DNA of 64,000 nt from Calothrix sp. NIES-2100 (GCF_002368195.1 NZ_AP018178.1:7638645-7702644), one strand, 5' to 3'. Positions 51,592-60,256 are shown, counted from the stretch's first letter. Numbers and translations are program-made. Notes: a model not told the origin generated them from the letters alone.

Positions 51592-52959
51592 ATGTCGTCA
51601 TACATATGTCCAGTTTGTGGAAACCCTTCAGATACAAATCAGCAAATTTGCTCTAATTGTCGCTTTCCTGTAATGCATTATAAAGCTCAGTTCAACCCAA
51701 CTTTAGTAGTAAAAGAGTTAGAAAATTTCCAAAAGGCGGCTGAAAGCTGGGGGAATGAATTATATGCTGAACATTTGCAATTAAAAAAACAATTAGATGG
51801 TTTTCAGTCTTCATCAACCACAAATCAAGTGACAGATGAAGGTTTAGATCGGTTTGCAGATCAAGAAGAAAATAACGAACACCACCAGATGATATCTCTG
51901 AATAACCAAATGCAACAAGAGATATCATCTCTTCACCATAAGATAGATGTAATTAATCAAGATTATAAAAATCTTGTGCGTAAGTTAGAACAATTAACGA
52001 ATGAACTACCAGAGACAATTCATGATATTGAGATAGTAGATAAATCTCAAAGAACTCAATTAGATAAGAGGAATGCAAAGATCAGAAAATTTCAAGGAGA
52101 TTTCAGATCGTTAGTAATTTCGTTAACAACAAATAAGTTTTCTTTAGAACATCGGGAGAGAGAACAAATACAGACAGCAGCAGAGGCGCAAAATCAGGAA
52201 TCACCAATTCAGCCAGCCAAATCAAATCAAGAACAATTGGAGCTTCAGTCTATTATAAAAGAATTGAGGAAAATTGTTTCGCAACTTCAGCCCCAGGTTA
52301 ATCATACAACTGACGAGCGATCGCCTTTTCAAGCTGAACTACAAAATTGGAACCAGTATGTTTCGCAACTATTTCCACTACTTGAGCAACGCTTTAGTGA
52401 AAAAGTGAGTTCTTTAAACGCTGATTTATTAAAAGAAATTAAAAATTTAGCTTTACAAACTCCGGAAAAAATTACCTCAACTAATATTGCAACTAGCGAA
52501 AACATCAAAGATTGTGGGTACGAAATCCCTCAAACATCAGCACTTCAACCTCAAGCAACATTTCCCAGTCAATCTTCTGCTTTGCCACAGTTACCATTGG
52601 TATCACAGTATAATCAGAATCCAGATTATTTTTCAACATCCGCACTGGAAGTTTCAGAGACAGAAGAAAGTATTAATCAACGCCGTCTTGGTAATCAAGC
52701 AGTAATTATTGAAAAAGTCCGCAAGGGTAGAGGAAATTATTGGCTAATAACTGAGACAAATGAACATTATTTAGTCCCTAAAGGAGGTTTAAAGATTAAT
52801 CAATATAATTTACCAACAATAGAAGCATTATTTCAATGTACTGGAGATTCTCCCGAAAACTTTCAGAAATTTACACTCGTCCAACCAGCGATTGTTTTTC
52901 CTATAGAATCTGAAAAATGGCGGCTTGAAAAACTGGGTATGTTAGAATTTGAAGCCTAG
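51592..52959 (+). CDS. Zinc ribbon, coiled coil and VSETEES domain protein, copy 1
   Basis: 455 residues. Residues 1-25 form a zinc ribbon (YICPVCGNPSDTNQQICSNC: two CxxC pairs). A long coiled coil follows (~40-150 and ~215-300, with Gln/Glu-rich heptads). Residues ~334-455 are the shared domain: SQYNQNPDYFS, EVSETEESINQRRLG, EKVRKGRGNYWLI, YLVPKGGLKIN, LFQCTGDSPENF, FTLVQPAIVFP, WRLEKLGMLEF. Mostly beta strands predicted, ~120 residues, unrelated to any family I know. Follows the actin-like gene. The closest paralogue is the next gene. Confidence 0.8.
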   Translation: MSSYICPVCGNPSDTNQQICSNCRFPVMHYKAQFNPTLVVKELENFQKAAESWGNELYAEHLQLKKQLDGFQSSSTTNQVTDEGLDRFADQEENNEHHQMISLNNQMQQEISSLHHKIDVINQDYKNLVRKLEQLTNELPETIHDIEIVDKSQRTQLDKRNAKIRKFQGDFRSLVISLTTNKFSLEHREREQIQTAAEAQNQESPIQPAKSNQEQLELQSIIKELRKIVSQLQPQVNHTTDERSPFQAELQNWNQYVSQLFPLLEQRFSEKVSSLNADLLKEIKNLALQTPEKITSTNIATSENIKDCGYEIPQTSALQPQATFPSQSSALPQLPLVSQYNQNPDYFSTSALEVSETEESINQRRLGNQAVIIEKVRKGRGNYWLITETNEHYLVPKGGLKINQYNLPTIEALFQCTGDSPENFQKFTLVQPAIVFPIESEKWRLEKLGMLEFEA

Positions 52960-53220
52960 ATATTTTCATAACATACGAATATTCTCAACCGAGCAGTATT
53001 GCACCCTGAAATTATTGAAAATAGTGCAATATGTCAGTCAAAAATCCTCAACTCCATTCCTGGTTTGGATTTGATGTCAAATTATGTTAGGTGCTGACAG
53101 TTATTTGGGTTAGTAGGCCTTATCATAAGTTTTCTAAATTACTTGCAGCACAAACTCAAAGAAATTTATACTGATGAGCAATCAGGCGATTGCAGAATTT
53201 CTAGAAGAGCAATAATACTT

Positions 53221-54420
53221 ATGTCGTCATACATATGTCCAGTTTGTGGAAACCCAAACCATACAAATCAAGAGTATTGTCCTGAGTGTGACTTTCCTGT
53301 AACGCGTCTTCTTTCTGCATTTGATGGACTCAAAAAGGAACAAGTGCTGAAATGGGCTAAGGAAAAATATTTTAAGTTACAAAAAATAGAGAAAGACAAA
53401 GCTGACTTGGCTGAAGGCTTGGATCAACTACGCAAGCAGCTTCCACAACATATTGTTGTTGAATACGCCGACCAACAAAGATTAAATGACCCTAAGTCAA
53501 AACTTGTAAGCAAGATAAGCGAATGGAACAAAAATATGGGAGAGTTCAGCAGCAGTTTCGATCTGTTAATTACTAGTAATTTATTAAAATCAAAACCAGG
53601 AACAACAAATTCTGTACAGCAAATCCAGAGTAATCAAAATCCTTTCATAAATCTAGCAGCAAAACAACCAAAAGAGGAGCAACAACCTCAGTCTCAACAA
53701 TCAAATCAAGAACAATCACAACTCCAGTACTTGACAAAAGAGGATTTGAGTAAAATTTTTCAAGAGGAGCGATTGCTTTTTCAAGCTCAAATACCAAATT
53801 GGAGCCAAACTATTTCAGTAGAAGTACTTTCTCAGCTTGACCAACAATTGAGTGATAGTATAGCTAACAAAATAATAGCAGCATTAGTAGAAGCAACAAA
53901 TAAAAATCTTACCAATAGCCCTCACGAAAATGTACTAGAAGAGAATATTCCGCGAGATGAAAACACCGAAAAACCGACATATCAAATAATCCAACAACCA
54001 GCGATTCAATCTCCAGAAGTATCTTCTAGCCAACATTCTGCTGAGTCCCAGTTCCCTTGGGTGTTAGCTTATAATCAAAACCCAGAATTTTTCTCGGAAT
54101 TTGCTGTGGAAGTATCAGAAACAGAAGAAAGTATTAATCAACGTCGTCGTACTACTAATCAAGCAGTAATTATTGAAAAAGTCCGCAAGGGTAGAGGAAA
54201 TTATTGCCTACTAACTGTAAAAAGTGGATATTACTTATTACCTAAAGGAGATTTAAAAATTAATCAGTTTAATATGCCAACAGTAGAAGAATTATTTAAA
54301 TTTATTGGATATTCTCCTGAAAATTATCATAAGTTTTTGCTCGTGAAACCAGCAATAGTTTTTCCTATTGAACCCGAACAAAAATGGCAGCTTCAAGAAC
54401 GTGGTGTACTGCAATTTTAA
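53221..54420 (+). CDS. Zinc ribbon, coiled coil and VSETEES domain protein, copy 2
   Basis: 399 residues. Start at ATG 53221 (MSSYICPVCGNPNHTNQEYC), aligned with copy 1; an in-frame start at 53143 translates only the duplicated leader. Order as in copy 1: zinc ribbon (two CxxC), coiled coil of different sequence and length, then the shared domain (~278-399: EVSETEESINQRRRTT, EKVRKGRGNYCLL, YLLPKGDLKIN). Ends and upstream DNA match copy 1 closely while the middle differs, a sign of tandem duplication and divergence. The ribosome-binding site decayed from TAGGAG to TAGAAG. Confidence 0.8.
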   Translation: MSSYICPVCGNPNHTNQEYCPECDFPVTRLLSAFDGLKKEQVLKWAKEKYFKLQKIEKDKADLAEGLDQLRKQLPQHIVVEYADQQRLNDPKSKLVSKISEWNKNMGEFSSSFDLLITSNLLKSKPGTTNSVQQIQSNQNPFINLAAKQPKEEQQPQSQQSNQEQSQLQYLTKEDLSKIFQEERLLFQAQIPNWSQTISVEVLSQLDQQLSDSIANKIIAALVEATNKNLTNSPHENVLEENIPRDENTEKPTYQIIQQPAIQSPEVSSSQHSAESQFPWVLAYNQNPEFFSEFAVEVSETEESINQRRRTTNQAVIIEKVRKGRGNYCLLTVKSGYYLLPKGDLKINQFNMPTVEELFKFIGYSPENYHKFLLVKPAIVFPIEPEQKWQLQERGVLQF

Positions 54421-54506
54421 TCTAGGTATATCATCAGCAATATGCTAGTAGATTGATTTGAATTGGCACAACCCTTGATCTTAGGTAAAACCATTATAGT
54501 TTGATT

Positions 54507-55868
54507 ATGAAAAAGGTAAAAATCTTAAAATCACTACTACCTTTATTAATAGTGCCATGTCTATTAGTAGACTGTCAAGCTTTAATCACTCGTGCTGATG
54601 AAATCAATCATAGCTCATATGTTGTCAGCCAGCAGAAATCAGAATCTGATGCTCCAGACATTAAAGAACTAACTCAGGCGTATAATGAATTTGAGCAATC
54701 TATTAAGACCTTAATTAACGAACTTCAGGAAGTAGTTAAAAACAATAAAGATAAAAATTCTGTAGATGTTAAAACACCAAATGACAAGCTAAAACAACTG
54801 CGTCAAGCTAACGATAATTTGCTGGCTCAAAAAAAATCTAGCTTGGAAGATACACTTAATAACATCAACACTACTCTCAATGAAATATCAGGAATTGTTG
54901 AACCCTTAGCTAACGGTTTAACAGTTAAAAATGTCGCCCAAATCCAAAATTTTCTTGGACTTACCCAAGATCCTTCAGTTAAAAGAAATTTAGGCAAATT
55001 TGGGACAAAAACTCAAACAGCTATGCAAAATTTTTTCAATGAGCGAAATCGAAAATTAGCTGCTAATATTGAGGAATTGAAAAAAGTTAGTCAGAACAAT
55101 GCCAATATTAATAATAATCAAAATCCAGCTAATTTAGAAACTGAAAATCAACAATTAAAAACCGAAATAAAGACTTTTTATTGGAAATATAACTTATCTG
55201 TTACAGCCGCATTCGTTGCTGGTATATGTATAGGATTGCTGGGAGTAATTTCGTATCAAAAAATACGTAATAAAGGCTCCAATGAAACGCAAAGTAGTTT
55301 TCCAAGTCCCGAAGTACAAGAGTCTACTTACACTCCCAGTGAAAATTACCAGAATTATACCGCACAACCTATTAAACAAGAACCTGAATCTAAATCAAAA
55401 ACAAAAATAAATCCATCTAAGTCTGCTACAGAAAATCCTGCTAATACTCCAGCAGCACCTAACAACAAGTCTATTACTAAAATAATTAATAATGCATCTG
55501 TTACTGAATTAATAACAATTTATAATCAAAATCGCAATTCCTTATCTAAATATGCTACAGAAGTTTCCGAAACCGAGGAAAGCATTAATCAACGTCGTTT
55601 AGGTAGTCATCAAACAGCAATTCTCGAAAAAGTCAGTAAAGGCAAAGGTAGTTATTGGATAATCCATAAAGAAGGCATAGATTATCTTGTTCCCAAAGGA
55701 AATATCAAGATAAATGAATACAACTATAAAACAGTTGAATCTTTATTTGAATGTCAAGGCTATCAACCAGGTATTTCCAGTAATTTCGTACTGGTTAAAC
55801 CAGCACAAGTTACCCCAAGTTCTCAACAAACTTGGGAAATTGTTGATTACGGCGTGCTAAAATTTTAA
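54507..55868 (+). CDS. Membrane-anchored VSETEES domain protein
   Basis: 453 residues. Signal/anchor at the N-terminus (ILKSLLPLLIVPCLLVD), a helical coiled region ~30-220, one membrane helix (LSVTAAFVAGICIGLLGVIS, about 228-248), a disordered Ser/Pro/Lys-rich linker, then the shared domain (~332-453: EVSETEESINQRRLG, EKVSKGKGSYWII, YLVPKGNIKIN, LFECQGYQPG). With an N-terminal signal and this helix, the domain lies on the cytoplasmic side. Start ATG 54507; an alternative TTG 54501 is in frame. It may tether the complex to the membrane (inference). Confidence 0.8.
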   Translation: MKKVKILKSLLPLLIVPCLLVDCQALITRADEINHSSYVVSQQKSESDAPDIKELTQAYNEFEQSIKTLINELQEVVKNNKDKNSVDVKTPNDKLKQLRQANDNLLAQKKSSLEDTLNNINTTLNEISGIVEPLANGLTVKNVAQIQNFLGLTQDPSVKRNLGKFGTKTQTAMQNFFNERNRKLAANIEELKKVSQNNANINNNQNPANLETENQQLKTEIKTFYWKYNLSVTAAFVAGICIGLLGVISYQKIRNKGSNETQSSFPSPEVQESTYTPSENYQNYTAQPIKQEPESKSKTKINPSKSATENPANTPAAPNNKSITKIINNASVTELITIYNQNRNSLSKYATEVSETEESINQRRLGSHQTAILEKVSKGKGSYWIIHKEGIDYLVPKGNIKINEYNYKTVESLFECQGYQPGISSNFVLVKPAQVTPSSQQTWEIVDYGVLKF

Positions 55869-55936
55869 TAAATCAACATTATCTTATAAAAAATATAAAT
55901 TAATCCATAGTAATTCTAAATAATTCGTCAACAACA

Positions 55937-55969
55937 AGATACCCGACTTCTTAAAGAAGTCGGGTATCT
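55937..55969. repeat. Hairpin of the GACTTCTTAAAGAAGTC family, second copy
   Basis: Arms AGATACCCGACTTCTT (55937-55952) and AAGAAGTCGGGTATCT (55954-55969). Compared with 2434-2466 it has a C-to-A and the matching G-to-T change, so pairing is kept. No T-run follows, so here it is a repeat rather than a terminator. Confidence 0.75.
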
Positions 55970-55982
55970 GAAACCTTACTGA

Positions 55983-56090
55983 TTAGAAAATTGGCAAAAA
56001 TTTACACTCGTGAAGCCAGCCAAATTTTTTCCTATAGAAGGTGAAAAATGGCAGCTTCAAGAACGTGGTGTACTAAAATTCGAGTTTTAA
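55983..56090 (+). pseudogene. Remnant of a further VSETEES domain gene
   Basis: Reads ENWQKFTLVKPAKFFPI then EGEKWQLQERGVLKF to a TAA at 56088-56090, aligned with the last ~35 residues of the shared domain. A stop (55980-55982) and the hairpin repeat lie immediately upstream; the rest of the gene is gone. Only a C-terminal scar of a sixth paralogue remains. Confidence 0.8.
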
Positions 56091-56165
56091 TTTTTATTAC
56101 TTTAAATTAAGTAAAAGCAATAAATCAAATATTAACATTTTTTATTTTTATTAAAGATTTATTAA

Positions 56166-56340
56166 AATATAGGAATCTTATTTGATTTTTGAAATACAGG
56201 TAGGTTGGGCATTGCCTGAGAGGATGTTTGTCAAGTCAATAAGTAGACTCGAAACCACTCTTCTGCGATGAGAGAGGCTTGTAAACCTCAGCTTTAAGAA
56301 TAAATCATTTTTTCAAATATCAAACCGGACTACTATATAT
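56166..56340. mobile_element. MITE-like element, second copy of the TATATAGGAATC family
   Basis: Left end AATATAGGAATCTTATTTG then ATTTTTGAAATAC; right end TTTTTCAAATATCAAACCGG then ACTACTATATAT is its approximate inverse. The inside (TAGGTTGGGCATTGCCTGAG) differs from the copy at 38363-38471. It lies between the remnant and the next paralogue. Confidence 0.5.
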
Positions 56341-56364
56341 TATTTATATAACCAGGTTGTGAGG

Positions 56365-57507
56365 ATGGAGCATTTTAATATAAATCTTTCAGAGTTAATA
56401 GAAATTTATAATTATAGACCTCATGTGCTTTCAAGAAAAGCTATCAAAGTGTCGCTTACGGAAGACGATATTATCATTCAAAATAATCCGCAAATTTTTT
56501 TAGAAACTACCAGGAATGGGAATTATTGGGTAATAGTTACAGAAGATAGTAATTACTGGCTTTTACCAAAAGCTAATCTCAAAATAGATATATTTAAGTA
56601 TGAAACGCTCAAATTATTATTTAATTGCGATGAATATCAACCCGAAACAGCCAAAAAGTTCTCCCTCATACAGCCAGCCCAAGTTGATCCTACACCCGAT
56701 TCTCTGAAGTGGAAGCTTGAAAAACCAGGAAAATTAGAATTTTTAAATTTTAGTAAAACTTCGGAATTATCTAAATTACAAGCAGAAATTGAATGCTTAA
56801 ATGAAGAAAATAATAAACTTCAGTTTCAGTTAGAACAATTATCTCAAGAGCCTTATCAATTGCAGTCTCAATTCAAACAATTAACTGAACAGATTCAATC
56901 ACAAAAACAAGAATTTAACAAGCAAATTCAGCAAGCTGCCCAAGAAACTCACTCTCTATTAAATAGAATGCAGATGCAATTTAGCACTCAGCTTAATAAG
57001 CTAGAGACTGAGTTAAAAGACATCAAAATTTATTTAACATCAAATCAACAAAAAAAATTACCACCTGTTAACAAAGATTTTCAAATATCTACAACTCCAA
57101 CTCAAGAAGTATCTTTTAACCAAGCTGACGGTTCACCACAGTTATCTTGGTTGTCGGCTTATAATCATAACCCAGATTCTTTCTCAGAATTGGCTTTGGA
57201 AGTTTCAGAAACCGAAGAGAGTATGATTCAACGTCGTCTTGGTAATAATCAGCCAGTAGTTATTGAAAAAGTCCGTAAAGGTAGAGGAAAATATTGGATA
57301 CTAATATTAAGTCAGCAAAATTATTTAGTACCTAAAAGCGATTTAAAAATCAATCCATTTAATTTATCAAGAGTTCAAGTCTTATTTCAATGTATTGATT
57401 ATTTACCCGAAAAATCTCATGCATTTACCCTGATAAAGCCCGCAGTTGTTTTTCTGAACGAATCGGGAAAATGGCAACTTCAGGAACTCGGTGTACTTAA
57501 GTTTTAA
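56365..57507 (+). CDS. VSETEES domain, coiled coil, VSETEES domain protein
   Basis: About 380 residues. First domain ~7-128 (divergent: KVSLTEDDIIIQNNP, TTRNGNYWVIV, WLLPKANLKID, LFNCDEYQPE, WKLEKPGKLEF). A coiled coil (~130-225) is rich in Gln/Glu/Leu. Second domain ~260-380 (canonical: EVSETEESMIQRRLG, EKVRKGRGKYWIL, YLVPKSDLKIN, FTLIKPAVVF, WQLQELGVLKF). ATG 56365 or GTG 56359 are both possible starts. Ends 38 bases before the next gene, so likely co-transcribed. No zinc ribbon. Confidence 0.78.
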   Translation: MEHFNINLSELIEIYNYRPHVLSRKAIKVSLTEDDIIIQNNPQIFLETTRNGNYWVIVTEDSNYWLLPKANLKIDIFKYETLKLLFNCDEYQPETAKKFSLIQPAQVDPTPDSLKWKLEKPGKLEFLNFSKTSELSKLQAEIECLNEENNKLQFQLEQLSQEPYQLQSQFKQLTEQIQSQKQEFNKQIQQAAQETHSLLNRMQMQFSTQLNKLETELKDIKIYLTSNQQKKLPPVNKDFQISTTPTQEVSFNQADGSPQLSWLSAYNHNPDSFSELALEVSETEESMIQRRLGNNQPVVIEKVRKGRGKYWILILSQQNYLVPKSDLKINPFNLSRVQVLFQCIDYLPEKSHAFTLIKPAVVFLNESGKWQLQELGVLKF

Positions 57508-57545
57508 TTTTTTATAGGAATTTTTTAAGGATAAAATCATTATTT

Positions 57546-58664
57546 ATGATGTTAAATCCAGAAGATTTTGAAGAAATTTTACAAAAATTTAATTATATAT
57601 TTGATAAGGTTAGTGAATTAGAGCGGAGATTGGTTTTTCTAGAGAATTCTGTGGGAAAGATAAATAAACCCACCGTCATAGACTCAGGAATAAAGGTAAC
57701 TGAGGCTATGGAAATTCCGACAATTAACAAAGTCAATTTTTCCCAAAATGAGTTAGTAGAAATTTATAATAGTGACTTCCAGCAGCTAACTCCTTATGTC
57801 ATAAAAGTATCAGTGACAGAAGATAGCTTGTCTCAACAAAATTTTCATAAAATTTTATTAGAAAAAAGAAGAAATGCTAACTATTGGATTATAGTTACTC
57901 AAGAAGATGATTACTATCTTTTACCAAAAGGTAATCTGAATATTGATCGGTATAATTATCAAACAATAGAATCTTTGTTTCAGTGTCATGGATACCAGCC
58001 TGATGTATATAACAAATTTATCCTGAATCAGCCCGCTATCGTTGAACTAACATCAAATGGGCAACAATGGATGTTGGCTCAAAGAGGAGCATTGCAATTT
58101 ACTACAACTGTTTTGGATGGTTCAGAGGTAGTAGATATTAAAAATTTGGATGAAAATCCGGCTGATAACAGCAATACAAAAGGTCAGTTAGAAGCATCTA
58201 GTTCTGTATTTCAAAATATATCAATATACCCAGAAGAGCGTTTGCGATCGCCCGAAGAAATATTATTAGTTAATGACTATAACCAAAAACGTAATTTATT
58301 TGCATCAATATATTCTGTAATAGAAGTTCGTGAATCAGAAGAAAGCATTAATAGAGAGTTTTTTATTAAAACAGAAAATAAAATTCAACTGGTACAAGTT
58401 CGCTTAGGTCATTACTGGATAGTCACTGCGGAACCAACAATTTACCTATTTCCTAAGTTGAATATTATAATTAATCGGGAAACTTTAGAAATAGTCCAAC
58501 CTCTATTTGAATGCCAAAATTATCAAGATGAGCATTCTCATACATTCACATTAATTAAACCTGCAAAAGTATCTCCTCTGTTTCCCGGACAAAATGGGAT
58601 ACTGCTGACTTCTGTAGAGCGGTGGATACTGGTAGAGCGGGGGGTACTGGGATTTACAGGTTAA
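57546..58664 (+). CDS. Coiled coil with two divergent VSETEES domains
   Basis: 372 residues. A short coiled coil (~5-38, VSELERRLVFLENSV), then domain 1 at ~65-186 (KVSVTEDSLSQQNFHKILLE, NANYWIIVTQ, YLLPKGNLNID, LFQCHGYQPD) and domain 2 at ~237-372 (EVRESEESINREFF, RLGHYWIV, YLFPKLNIII, LFECQNYQDE, FTLIKPAKVSP, WILVERGVLGF). Domain 2 is the most diverged of the seven. Last gene of the cluster. All in the same orientation as the tubulin-like gene. Confidence 0.78.
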   Translation: MMLNPEDFEEILQKFNYIFDKVSELERRLVFLENSVGKINKPTVIDSGIKVTEAMEIPTINKVNFSQNELVEIYNSDFQQLTPYVIKVSVTEDSLSQQNFHKILLEKRRNANYWIIVTQEDDYYLLPKGNLNIDRYNYQTIESLFQCHGYQPDVYNKFILNQPAIVELTSNGQQWMLAQRGALQFTTTVLDGSEVVDIKNLDENPADNSNTKGQLEASSSVFQNISIYPEERLRSPEEILLVNDYNQKRNLFASIYSVIEVRESEESINREFFIKTENKIQLVQVRLGHYWIVTAEPTIYLFPKLNIIINRETLEIVQPLFECQNYQDEHSHTFTLIKPAKVSPLFPGQNGILLTSVERWILVERGVLGFTG

Positions 58665-59029
58665 ATTTGACAATAGTCAATGGTCATTGGCCAATTGTCA
58701 GTGGTCACAAAATTCTATACTGTGGACTATGGACTATTGACGATTGAGTCTTAACCACCTTAATCTTTATTTATTGTGCCAGTTGCGTAAGGCCAATGAA
58801 TAAATGGATTAAGTGTCTCAGTGATTATGCATAGCTTGTATTAAGCTGAGTTGACATGTATCCTAAGGAATATTTTCACTAGAATAGTTGATAAATCGCT
58901 AAAAAAAGCAATTTTTGTTTAAAGACTAAAGATTCCTTCCATTTAAGCGTTGTAACTCGTATTTTTTAAGGATAACATGGAAATAATTGTGTACTGACTA
59001 CTCACGCCAGGTTTGGCCTCAGTTTTTCT
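58665..59029. other. Intergenic region with heptads
   Basis: CAATAGTCAATGGTCATTGGCC and GGACTATGGACTATTGACG heptad-like units to about 58750, then about 280 bases with no recognised feature; it likely holds the promoter of the RemA-like gene. Confidence 0.4.
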
Positions 59030-59296
59030 ATGGAAATTCAATTAATCAATATAGGTTTTGGCAACATCGTATCTGCTAATCGAGTAGTTGCTATTGTCAG
59101 TCCAGAGTCTGCACCGATTAAGCGGATCATTACCGATGCACGGGACAGAGGTCAACTGATTGACGCAACTTATGGTCGTCGGACGAGGGCTGTAATTATC
59201 ACCGATTCCAGCCACGTAATTCTGTCGGCGATTCAACCGGAAACTGTAGCTAATCGTTTTGTCATTTCTCGGGAGCATCAAGTGGTAGATAATTGA
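59030..59296 (+). CDS. DUF370 / RemA-like regulatory protein
   Basis: 88 residues: IQLINIGFGNIVSANRVVAI, SPESAPIKRIITDARDRGQL and IDATYGRRTRAVIITDSSHV are the family pattern. In Bacillus RemA is a ring-forming DNA-binding activator of biofilm matrix genes. A basic GRRTR segment is in the DNA-binding position. It precedes gmk, the same pairing as in Firmicutes; the two genes are 169 bases apart here. A regulatory role in cyanobacteria is not established. Confidence 0.85.
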   Translation: MEIQLINIGFGNIVSANRVVAIVSPESAPIKRIITDARDRGQLIDATYGRRTRAVIITDSSHVILSAIQPETVANRFVISREHQVVDN

Positions 59297-59465
59297 GTCG
59301 GGCTGGGCTAACAGCCCTACCCTATTTGCGCCATATCAGCAGTACCATGTGAATTAGACGACTTTTTTGTCACCCGTGTGGCAAATTTCTTAGTCAAGAG
59401 TTACACACCTAACAGATACTAGACTAATAAATCCAGGTCTATCGATTAATTCACAGGTTTAGCGG

Positions 59466-60065
59466 ATGATGCAAGTTCTACCCATCCAGAGTGGTGCTAC
59501 TACTAAAGAATGCCCGCCTTCCGGTCGGCTGATTGTTTTAACGGGTCCCAGTGGTGTTGGCAAAGGCACTTTACTGCGTGCGTTGTTGCAACGTCATCCG
59601 GAATTATATTATTCCGTGTCGATGACGACACGTTCTCCTCGTCCAGGAGAAATTAACGGCAAACATTATTACTTTGTCAGCCGTAGCAAGTTTGAACAAT
59701 TAGTTGCTCAAGGCGAATTTTTAGAGTGGGCAGAATTTGCAGGTAATTATTACGGCACACCCCGGGAAGCTGTGCTTAGCCAAGTTGGGTCTGGAAAATT
59801 GGTTGTACTAGAAATTGAGCTGGAAGGGGCAAGACAAATTCGCACTTCTTTCCCTAGTGCGCATAGCATTTTTATCTTGCCACCTTCCTTTGATGAGTTA
59901 GAAAAACGGATTCGGGGTCGCGCACAGGATTCTGAAGCGGCTATTGCCCGTCGTTTGCGCCGCGCCCAAGAAGAAGTTACCGCAGCAGATGAATTCGATG
60001 TTCAAATCGTTAATGACGATTTTGAAACGACTTTAAAAGCTCTAGAAGCGGATTTATTTGGATAA
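59466..60065 (+). CDS. gmk: Guanylate kinase
   Basis: 199 residues. P-loop LIVLTGPSGVGKGTLLRAL (about 22-40), GMP-binding SVSMTTRSPRPGEINGKHYY with the Ser/Arg/Tyr set, and EWAEFAGNYYGTP follow the family exactly. It phosphorylates GMP to GDP, cytoplasmic. N-terminal ~20 residues extend beyond the core. ATG 59466 or ATG 59469, adjacent, are equivalent. Conserved neighbour of the RemA-like gene. Confidence 0.95.
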   Translation: MMQVLPIQSGATTKECPPSGRLIVLTGPSGVGKGTLLRALLQRHPELYYSVSMTTRSPRPGEINGKHYYFVSRSKFEQLVAQGEFLEWAEFAGNYYGTPREAVLSQVGSGKLVVLEIELEGARQIRTSFPSAHSIFILPPSFDELEKRIRGRAQDSEAAIARRLRRAQEEVTAADEFDVQIVNDDFETTLKALEADLFG

Positions 60066-60256
60066 TATTTTTTAACGATGAAACTGGAAGTCCCCTACAT
60101 AAACGGTACTCCGTTTTGCTGGTGGGTACTTCACCTAGGCTGACTAAATAGACTGACACAGAAATCGTCTGCATAGGGTAAATCAAATCCCCTATGCAGA
60201 CGCGCTTTTTATGCCCACCTAAAATTCGTATAGGTGGGGAATTATCGTTGGACTGG

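Noticed and set aside
53143..53220. N-terminal extension of the second zinc-ribbon protein
   Set aside because: These codons are the duplicated leader; the paralogue has its start at the equivalent of 53221.
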